From BJGO01 sp039810885 (GTDB taxonomy: Bacteria; Bacteroidota; Bacteroidia; Chitinophagales; UBA10324): a stretch of DNA of 31,282 nucleotides. Numbering within the stretch: position 1 is the first letter of the stretch; each line of letters opens with the position of its first letter. Shown here one piece after another: positions 25,331 through 31,282 of the stretch. The notes beneath the pieces are model-generated. The model saw only the letters and a list, made by a program, of their open reading frames with translations. It had not been told where the DNA came from and made no database searches. Position numbers and translations under genes: made by a program. The stretch covers positions 1 through 31,282 of the forward strand of contig JBDHXV010000033.1 in assembly GCA_039810885.1 (NCBI GenBank), given 5' to 3'.

Positions 25331-26695
25331 TTAATGCAAAGGAAGTTCTATCATGAACGTGTTTAGGTTATGTCCATCATTAGAATAGTGAATTGTGCCA
25401 TGGTGTAGGGCTACTATTTTATTGATAAGTACCAGACCCAAGCCGAACCCCCGTTTACCTTTACTATTGCTGCCTCTAAAGAAGTGTTGAAATAAAAACG
25501 ACTGCTCTTTCTCAGATAATATCGGACCCTTATTACTAATGTTTATACTCAACATGTTTTTTTCATTCTTGAGTAAAATGGAAGCATACGGCTCGTCGGA
25601 ATAATGAAGACAATTCAACATCAAATTTTGAAACACGGCGCGGAGTAATCGTTTGTTCCCTTGTATGGTTAACATTTGATCGTTAATATTTTCGTCTTCA
25701 TAGTTTAATTTAAAAACAAAATCAGCTTGAATCTTTTGTAATTCGCTCATAAGGTCGAAAATAAGCTCATCAATACGTACAGCTTCTATTTGCTGCTGAT
25801 TTCCAGATTCTGTCTTAGCAATTTCTAATAAAGCATTAATGATTTCACTTAGGTTGCGTGTGCCCTCTTTTTGTTCAAGGAGCATCTCTTGTAATTTTTC
25901 AGTATCTTTCTCTTGTTCCATACGATCGAAGTTGGATACCAATATGGCAATTGGTGTTTTCAACTCGTGCGAAATATGGTGAATAGCATGTTTCTGAAAT
26001 GCGAAAGCCTCATTCAACCGGATCATTAATTCATTAAACCGCTCTGCAAGGATTTGTACTTCATCGTGTGTAGCTTCAACCTTTACCGGCGTGAAAGAAC
26101 GTTCAAGATCAAATTCTTTAATAGATTCCGTAAGCGTTTGAATGGATTGTGTAATTCTTCTGCTTAAATACCATGATGAAGTGATAATAATTATAGAGAT
26201 GAATATAAAAGTCAGGCCAAGCATATTTCTTAAATAATCGAGTTTGCTGTACCCGAAGTGATCATAGGCTTTACTGATAGCATAGAAGTGATCGCTTCCG
26301 TGATTAAAAAAAAGGCCAACAACATCATAGCGTTCATCTTTACGTTCTATCCATGATTTCTTCTCGTTTAGAGCATTTAATAACTCACTCGAGAAAGGTA
26401 TCGGTATGTTGTCTATACTTGAGTAGATTAATTTTTTTGAGCTGTTGAAGATTAAAAGCTTTTCATCTATCAAATCTTCAATATTGAGCATATCCAGTGA
26501 AGAAATTAGTTGCTCGTCTAAATGTTTAAACTGAGTCAGATATTTGAAAGTGGTTATTATTTTTTCTTTTTGTCTTTGTTGAAATTCTTCTTCACGATAC
26601 TGAGCAAAACGATTATAGACCAAAAGAAAAGAAAGCCCGTTTAACAGTATGGCAACAAATGAAAAATACAGAAGTATTTTATACCGTATGCTCAT
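25331..26695 (-). CDS. Sensor histidine kinase (CusS-like)
   Basis: An inner-membrane sensor of 454 residues. Transmembrane helices at about 6-27 and 157-177 flank a periplasmic sensor domain of about 130 residues. A HAMP-like linker follows (about 178-230), then the dimerisation domain with phosphoacceptor H243 in HHISHELKTP, and the ATPase domain with an N-box around N357-N361 and the G2 box GFGLGL (416-421). The G1 motif reads NKG (388-390) where many kinases have DxG; I recall a similar change in CusS-type kinases. The ATG shares one base with the TAA of the response regulator (TAATG), so the two are translationally coupled. It very likely detects metal in the periplasm and controls the efflux genes behind it. 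Confidence 0.92.
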   Translation of the reverse strand: MSIRYKILLYFSFVAILLNGLSFLLVYNRFAQYREEEFQQRQKEKIITTFKYLTQFKHLDEQLISSLDMLNIEDLIDEKLLIFNSSKKLIYSSIDNIPIPFSSELLNALNEKKSWIERKDERYDVVGLFFNHGSDHFYAISKAYDHFGYSKLDYLRNMLGLTFIFISIIIITSSWYLSRRITQSIQTLTESIKEFDLERSFTPVKVEATHDEVQILAERFNELMIRLNEAFAFQKHAIHHISHELKTPIAILVSNFDRMEQEKDTEKLQEMLLEQKEGTRNLSEIINALLEIAKTESGNQQQIEAVRIDELIFDLMSELQKIQADFVFKLNYEDENINDQMLTIQGNKRLLRAVFQNLMLNCLHYSDEPYASILLKNEKNMLSINISNKGPILSEKEQSFLFQHFFRGSNSKGKRGFGLGLVLINKIVALHHGTIHYSNDGHNLNTFMIELPLH

Positions 26696-27381
26696 TAAAC
26701 AGATAAGTAATATCCAAACCCGATACGAGTTCGAATGGTGTTTTTATCAAAAGGTTTATCCAACTTCTTTCTTAAGAAATTAATATAAACTTCTATTGTA
26801 TTGGTGTTGGCATCAAAAGCCGTTCCCCAAATTTCCTTAATCAATTCACGTTTGGTTACAAGTTCGCCTTGAGCCTTAACGAGCTTAAATAATATCTGAT
26901 ATTCTCTGGAAGTTAATTCCATAATCTTTCCGCCACGGGTAACTTTTTTCACATCATCACGAATCACGATATCGTCAAAATGATACTCTGTTTTAGCTTC
27001 TGCAGCAGATACACTTTGGTCGGCACGTTTCAATAAGGCATGAGATCGCAGTAATAATTCTTTTGTGTAAAAAGGCTTTGTGAGATAATCATCTGCACCG
27101 GCCTCAAATCCGGTAACCTTATCTTCCAGTTCGTCAAATGCAGTAAGAATTAAAACGGGACTTTGTTTATTTTTCTTACGTAACTCTCGAACCACTTCAT
27201 AACCATTCATACCGGGTAGATTAATATCCATAACAATAAGGTCATATTCGTTCTTATTCAATAGGCGACTGGCAATATTTCCATCAAAAGCCGATTCGGT
27301 TTGCCAATCATCAGCCCGAAAAGCTTCTTTGATGTTTGTATGTAAGGCCGGGTCGTCCTCTACAATTAGAACTGTTCTCAT
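26695..27381 (-). CDS. Response regulator, OmpR/PhoB family (CusR-like)
   Basis: A 228-residue DNA-binding response regulator. The receiver domain has the acidic pair D9/D10, phosphoacceptor D52 in VMDINLPG, T80 and K102 in YLTKPF. The winged-helix output domain in the C-terminal half has the typical ELTSREYQILFKLVKAQGELVTKRELIKEIWG and the recognition helix TNTIEVYINFLRKKLD. It is the first gene of the six-gene efflux operon, so phosphorylation by the kinase downstream should give positive autoregulation of the whole unit. A -7 element lies 20 bp upstream. Whether it controls other promoters is unknown. Confidence 0.95.
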   Translation of the reverse strand: MRTVLIVEDDPALHTNIKEAFRADDWQTESAFDGNIASRLLNKNEYDLIVMDINLPGMNGYEVVRELRKKNKQSPVLILTAFDELEDKVTGFEAGADDYLTKPFYTKELLLRSHALLKRADQSVSAAEAKTEYHFDDIVIRDDVKKVTRGGKIMELTSREYQILFKLVKAQGELVTKRELIKEIWGTAFDANTNTIEVYINFLRKKLDKPFDKNTIRTRIGFGYYLSV

Positions 27382-27400
27382 ATAGTGTGATTATTGTACA

Positions 27401-27408
27401 CAAAGGTA
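27401..27408 (-). promoter_or_regulatory. Candidate -7 element for the metal efflux operon
   Basis: Minus-strand TACCTTTG matches TAnnTTTG exactly and ends 19 nt before the response regulator ATG, predicting a leader of about 15 nt. No TTG is present at the usual -33 spacing (ATG is found there), as expected for a promoter that needs an activator such as the phosphorylated response regulator. Confidence 0.42.
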
Positions 27409-27467
27409 ATCAGGCTAGCACCATAACCATACCTTTTACCAAAGCTTAAATTAAAATTCATCTAAAA

Positions 27468-27497
27468 TTGATTCAATGCCTTTTTAACCGAACTTTG
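27468..27497 (+). promoter_or_regulatory. Candidate promoter (-33 and -7) for the thioesterase-glgA-glgC operon
   Basis: TTG at 27468-27470 is followed, after exactly 19 nt, by GAACTTTG at 27490-27497, which matches TAnnTTTG at every defined base but the first. This is the best two-part match in the window, and the predicted start near 27503 leaves a leader of about 14 nt to the ATG at 27517. Confidence 0.5.
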
Positions 27498-27516
27498 CAA
27501 GGCATTTATATGGCTT

Positions 27517-28035
27517 ATGAAAAATCCCAAAGACACTCTTATTGTAATGACAGAACTCATTCAAATAACAGATGCAAATAACTTAGGCAACCTTCATGGC
27601 GGGCGACTTATGTATTGGATGGATATATGCTCGGGAATCTCTGCATCTAAACTAGCCGAGCGCCCTGCTGTAACAGCGTCTGTTGATAATGTTTCTTTTC
27701 GTGAACCTATTCATGTGGGCGATGTGGTAACAATTGAGTCGAGGGTAACGCGCACCTTCAGAACATCGATGGAAGTATATCTGGAAGTGTGGGTTCATAA
27801 AGATTATGGCAAGCATAGAGTAAAAAGTAATGATGCCTATTACACCTTCGTATGTTTGGACCAGGAGGGCAGGCCGACACCGATAAATGATGAAATTAAA
27901 CCTGAGTCGGAACATGAATTAAAATTATATGATGGTGCTTTACGTCGCCGTCAAGTGCGCTTAGTATTAGGTGGCCGTATGCGAGTTGAGGATGCAAATG
28001 AGCTGAAAGCCCTATTTTTTCACGATAAGCAATAA
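27517..28035 (+). CDS. Acyl-CoA thioesterase (hotdog fold)
   Basis: A 172-residue cytoplasmic hotdog-fold enzyme that should hydrolyse acyl-CoA esters to free acid and CoA. The active-site segment NNLGNLHGGRLMYWMDI (about 22-38) and the following ASVDNVSFREPIHVGDVVTIESRV and SMEVYLEVW strands are typical of the YciA/ACOT family. The C-terminal 35 residues are basic and helical. The gene opens an operon with glgA (5 bp gap); why a thioesterase goes with glycogen synthesis is not obvious, and the link may be only positional. The ATG is well supported. Chain-length preference cannot be read from sequence. Confidence 0.92.
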   Translation: MKNPKDTLIVMTELIQITDANNLGNLHGGRLMYWMDICSGISASKLAERPAVTASVDNVSFREPIHVGDVVTIESRVTRTFRTSMEVYLEVWVHKDYGKHRVKSNDAYYTFVCLDQEGRPTPINDEIKPESEHELKLYDGALRRRQVRLVLGGRMRVEDANELKALFFHDKQ

Positions 28036-28040
28036 AGTCA

Positions 28041-29486
28041 ATGGAAGTCTTACACTGTTCATTTGAGTGTTACCCTGCTGCCAAAGTTGGTGGCCTGGCA
28101 GATGTTGCAGGCTCACTACCCAAGTATTTGAACCAAGCAGAAATTTCTTCGGCCCTAATCATGCCTAAATTTGATACCGCTTGGCTGAATCAGGCTTCCC
28201 TTATCGAGGATTATGCAGGTTCGTTTCGGTGGTATAACGGAGAGGTAAACTATAGAGTGTTACGAGAAGAGAAAAATACGCTTGGCTTTTCTTTATATGT
28301 TGTAGAATTGGATGAGCTATTTTATCGAAAGGGAATTTATGTTAGCGAACAAGGCTACGGATATCGTGATGAAATAGAGCGATATGTTGCCTTTCAACTG
28401 TCCGTTTTGAATTGGCTAAAGCAATTTGAAAACAAACCTTCATTAATTCATGCACACGATCATCATTGTGGATTAATTCCTATGATGATACGAAACAGTA
28501 CCGAATATAAAGAGTTAAAAAACATCAGAACCGTATTCACCATTCATAATGGATTGTATCAAGGGGCGTTTAGCTGGGAGAAAAAATACTTACTACCATA
28601 TCTACCCGCAAACACTTTCGGATTACTCGACTGGAATCACGCCATAAACCCAATGGCTACTGCGGTGAAATGTGCTGATGCCGTAACCACGGTTTCCAAC
28701 GGATATAAGCAAGAATTAATGCAATACGCCAACGGCCTTGAATCATTATTCCGCCAGGAACAAAAAAAGTTTTACGGTTTTATTAACGGCATTGACGATG
28801 AAGTATGGAATCCAGCAAATGATAAATACATATCACATCATATTAAGTCAAATGACGTAAGTGCATTTAAAGCTGCAAACAAAAAAGCTCTTTGTAAGGA
28901 GTATAGCTTAGATAGTACAAAGCCTTTATTTGCTTTCATCGGTCGCTTGGTCATGGAAAAGGGAGCAGACTTGATACCCGATGCAGTAAACGAATTTTTA
29001 AAAGATAACGACGCACAATTCCTATTTTTAGGTTCAGGAGCAAGTGACATAGAATATGCATTACGAAGGCTGGCTACCATACATTCTGATAAGGTTTATT
29101 TTATTCAAGGATATAATGAGCCCTTGGCACACCGGTTATATGCATCTGCCGATTTCTTATTGATGCCATCGCGTATTGAGCCTTGCGGCCTAAATCAAAT
29201 GTACGCCATGCATTATGGCACGATACCCATTGTGAATAACACCGGAGGCTTGCATGATACAGTCTATGATATTACGGAAAGCATGCCCCGAGGAATAAAA
29301 ATGAATAAGGTCAATGCAAATGAGTTGCTTAATGCTATGTCGCGTGCCTTAAGTTTATATCGTCACGAACCTGTTATGAACTCGATTCGCCAAGAGATTA
29401 TTAAAATTGACTTTTCATGGACAAATACCGTTAAACCTTATATTCAACTTTATTCAACTCTTTTTAAATTACAAACTGATATATGA
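28041..29486 (+). CDS. glgA: Glycogen synthase (GT5 family)
   Basis: GlgA transfers glucose from ADP-glucose to the non-reducing end of glycogen chains in the cytoplasm. The 481-residue protein has the N-terminal ADP-glucose-binding KVGGLADV (residues 15-22), then HAHDHHCGLIPMMIR, the FTIHNGLYQG region, a GT-B C-terminal domain starting near FAFIGRLVMEKGADL, and the conserved PSRIEPCGLNQMYAMHYGTIPIV with the catalytic glutamate of the E-x7-E type motif. The length agrees with E. coli GlgA (477). The stop overlaps glgC by 4 nt (ATGA), so the two enzymes are translated together. No truncation is visible. Confidence 0.95.
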   Translation: MEVLHCSFECYPAAKVGGLADVAGSLPKYLNQAEISSALIMPKFDTAWLNQASLIEDYAGSFRWYNGEVNYRVLREEKNTLGFSLYVVELDELFYRKGIYVSEQGYGYRDEIERYVAFQLSVLNWLKQFENKPSLIHAHDHHCGLIPMMIRNSTEYKELKNIRTVFTIHNGLYQGAFSWEKKYLLPYLPANTFGLLDWNHAINPMATAVKCADAVTTVSNGYKQELMQYANGLESLFRQEQKKFYGFINGIDDEVWNPANDKYISHHIKSNDVSAFKAANKKALCKEYSLDSTKPLFAFIGRLVMEKGADLIPDAVNEFLKDNDAQFLFLGSGASDIEYALRRLATIHSDKVYFIQGYNEPLAHRLYASADFLLMPSRIEPCGLNQMYAMHYGTIPIVNNTGGLHDTVYDITESMPRGIKMNKVNANELLNAMSRALSLYRHEPVMNSIRQEIIKIDFSWTNTVKPYIQLYSTLFKLQTDI

Positions 29487-30754
29487 TAAAAATGGTTTGC
29501 CTCATCTTAGGTGGTGGCGCCGGAACGCGCTTATCACCCTTAACTGAACAGCGCTCAAAGCCGGCAGTACCTATTGCCGGTAAGTATCGTTTAATTGATA
29601 TACCTATATCGAATTGTATCAATAGCGGTGTGAAGCGCATGTTTGTATTAACCCAATTTAACAGTGCCTCACTTAATGCTCATATTAAGAACACCTATCA
29701 CTTCGATGTATTCCATCCGGGCTTTATTGATATCCTTGCTGCAGAACAAACACCGGGAAGCAAAGAGTGGTATCAGGGTACAGCAGATGCAGTGCGTAGA
29801 AGTATGCATCATTTGGTTAATCACGACTTTGACTATATCCTTATTTTATCCGGCGACCAGTTGTATCAAATGGATTTTGAGCAAATGGCTAAATACCATA
29901 TTGAAAAAGGTGCCGAGTTAACCATTGCCACAACAGCCGTACCTGCTCGCGATGCTACCGGCTTTGGAATAATGAAGGTGAATGAGCAAAGATTAATAAA
30001 TACATTTATAGAAAAGCCTCGTACCGAAGATTTACCGTATTGGTCTTCTCCCGTGAGTGAAGAAAATACTAAAGCAGGAAATGTTTTCTTAGCTAACATG
30101 GGTATATATATATTTAACAAAAGGACTTTACAAGAATTGTTTACAAATCATCCAAATGCAAATGATTTTGGAAAAGAAATAATCCCTGCAGCAATTCTTG
30201 GAGGCCGGCGTGTGGCAAGTTTTGAATTTAACGGCTATTGGACGGACATAGGAAATATTCGTTCCTTTTTTGAAGCCAACATAGAACTTACAGGCTCTTT
30301 GCCTCGCTTTAACTTGTTTGATGCACAACGCAGAATCTATACGCGCCCAAGGCTCTTACCACCCAGTAAACTGTTTGGCACTCAATTGAATGAAGCACTC
30401 ATTGCGGATGGTTGCATTATACATGCAGAAACGATTGAGCAAAGTATTATCGGTATTCGCTCACGTATCGGAGTTGGAACGATGATGAAACAAACCTACA
30501 TGATGGGTTCTGACTTTTATCAAACTATAGATCAATTAACAGATGATGTTTATCCTAAAGTGGGTGTAGGCGAGTATTGTAAAATCGACTATGCTATATT
30601 GGACAAAAATTGCCGCATCGGGAATAAGGTATGCATTCGCGGAGCAGAACATTTACCTTACGAGGATACTCCTGCTTATTCTATCGTTGACGGCGTTGTG
30701 ATAGTCAAGAAGGGGGCATCTATTCCTGATGGCAGCAGGATAGGGGCCTGCTAA
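29483..30754 (+). CDS. glgC: Glucose-1-phosphate adenylyltransferase
   Basis: GlgC makes ADP-glucose from glucose 1-phosphate and ATP, the committed step of glycogen synthesis. The 423-residue sequence has the nucleotide-binding LGGGAGTRLSPLT (9-21) and KPAVPIAGKYRLIDIPISN, the WYQGTADAVR segment (96-105), SGDQLYQMD (123-131), the glucose-phosphate-binding FIEKPR (K178), GYWTDIG, and a left-handed beta-helix C-terminal domain of hexapeptide-like repeats. An ATG 9 bp downstream (29492) would give an equally good N-terminus. It forms an operon with glgA, and the next gene (bshB1) starts 58 bp later. The fit to the family is complete. Confidence 0.95.
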   Translation: MIKMVCLILGGGAGTRLSPLTEQRSKPAVPIAGKYRLIDIPISNCINSGVKRMFVLTQFNSASLNAHIKNTYHFDVFHPGFIDILAAEQTPGSKEWYQGTADAVRRSMHHLVNHDFDYILILSGDQLYQMDFEQMAKYHIEKGAELTIATTAVPARDATGFGIMKVNEQRLINTFIEKPRTEDLPYWSSPVSEENTKAGNVFLANMGIYIFNKRTLQELFTNHPNANDFGKEIIPAAILGGRRVASFEFNGYWTDIGNIRSFFEANIELTGSLPRFNLFDAQRRIYTRPRLLPPSKLFGTQLNEALIADGCIIHAETIEQSIIGIRSRIGVGTMMKQTYMMGSDFYQTIDQLTDDVYPKVGVGEYCKIDYAILDKNCRIGNKVCIRGAEHLPYEDTPAYSIVDGVVIVKKGASIPDGSRIGAC

Positions 30755-30812
30755 AATAAGTAAACCCTTTACCTTGTGGAGTAATAGAATTCAATGTAAA
30801 AATGATGACTTT

Positions 30813-31282
30813 ATGAAATTAGACATACTTGCCTTCGGTGCACACCCTGATGATATTGAGTTAAGCTGCGGGGGGACAATCATAAAACATATCTCATTAG
30901 GATATGCTTGTGGAGCTGTAGATTTAACACGTGGAGAATTAGGTACACGCGGTACCCCTGAGCAGCGCCAAGCAGAGGCTGCCGCCGCTTCAAATATTAT
31001 GGGATTATCTGTTCGGGAGAATTTAAAAATGCGTGATGGATTTTTCGTAAATGATGAAGCACATCAACTACAAGTAATTCGAGCCATCAGACAATATCAA
31101 CCCGATGTGGTTTTATGTAATGCTGTTGATGACAGGCACCCCGATCATGCACGAGGCGCACAACTCGTGCAAGATGCCGCATTTTTATCAGGGCTTAAAA
31201 TGATTGAAGTCAGGCACGAAGGAAAGTTGCTGCCTGCTTGGAGACCTCGTAAAGTATTACACTATATTCAGGACAAAGAATT
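30813..31282 (+). CDS. bshB1: N-acetyl-alpha-D-glucosaminyl L-malate deacetylase BshB1, partial
   Basis: The first 156 residues of a zinc deacetylase of the LmbE/PIG-L family. BshB1 removes the acetyl group from GlcNAc-malate in the second step of bacillithiol synthesis. The N-terminus has the zinc-binding AHPDDIEL (AHPDD motif), then DLTRGELGTRGTPEQRQAEA, where RGELGTRGT is a hallmark of the BshB1 group. The second zinc ligand lies in DDRHPDHARG. The ATG at 30813 is the natural start: two ATGs at 30802 and 30805 are in another frame. The gene runs off the right edge. It follows glgC after 58 bp and may be in the same transcript. Confidence 0.9.
   Translation, partial: MKLDILAFGAHPDDIELSCGGTIIKHISLGYACGAVDLTRGELGTRGTPEQRQAEAAAASNIMGLSVRENLKMRDGFFVNDEAHQLQVIRAIRQYQPDVVLCNAVDDRHPDHARGAQLVQDAAFLSGLKMIEVRHEGKLLPAWRPRKVLHYIQDKE

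Noticed and set aside
1..31282. Mobile elements, CRISPR arrays, tRNA or rRNA genes
   Set aside because: No transposase, integrase, direct repeats with spacers, cloverleaf or rRNA-like sequence was seen on either strand; all space is filled by ordinary genes.

Overview
The window looks like ordinary chromosome of an AT-rich member of the Bacteroidota. Supporting evidence: a probable type IX secretion cargo protein, a SusC-style TonB-dependent receptor with a carboxypeptidase-regulatory-like N-terminal domain, an LptD of the Bacteroidota kind, a BshB1-type bacillithiol deacetylase, a DUF2490 barrel, GTG starts without obvious Shine-Dalgarno sequences, and repeated TAnnTTTG -7 promoter elements just upstream of genes. 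I cannot assign a genus. No tRNA, rRNA, CRISPR array, insertion sequence, integrase or phage gene is visible, and genes are packed so tightly that no gene-free stretch reaches 300 bases.

Layout. 1-1028 (-) holds most of a secreted N-acetylmuramoyl-L-alanine amidase that runs off the left edge. It is divergent from lptD (1139-3715), which is followed by a DUF47 regulator and a PiT phosphate transporter (3789-5431). Stop-to-stop against these lies a minus-strand secreted protein resembling the soluble C-terminal part of DUF2723 membrane proteins (5432-7279). Divergent from it is a three-gene operon of ECF sigma factor, membrane anti-sigma-like protein and outer-membrane barrel (7356-9762), closed by a strong intrinsic terminator. 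A minus-strand probable T9SS cargo protein (9837-10709) is divergent from pdxJ-plsC (10792-12214). Then come a minus-strand aminotransferase-lipoprotein pair (12191-14166), an ABC-2 exporter pair (14283-16484) and a TonB-dependent receptor (16628-19048).

The largest unit is a six-gene minus-strand operon (27381 down to 19068): response regulator, histidine kinase, TolC-like outer-membrane factor, lipoprotein adaptor, HME-type RND pump and DUF2490 barrel. Together these make a self-regulated tripartite heavy-metal efflux system spanning both membranes; pump motifs favour divalent cations. The right end (27517-31282, +) has an acyl-CoA thioesterase, glycogen synthase, ADP-glucose pyrophosphorylase and the start of bshB1, so glycogen synthesis sits next to bacillithiol synthesis.

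Most genes are well-known families. The less ordinary points are the stand-alone DUF2723-C-like secreted protein, a pdxJ promoter that implies a leaderless mRNA, the single long-range cysteine pair in LptD, the DUF2490 gene ending a metal efflux operon, a perfect 16-bp palindrome inside that operon, a possible 31-residue leader peptide coupled to the TonB receptor, and the uncharacterised sigma/anti-sigma/barrel operon. I saw no clear evidence of a wholly new system; the sigma operon and the DUF2723-C-like protein are the best candidates for undescribed function.
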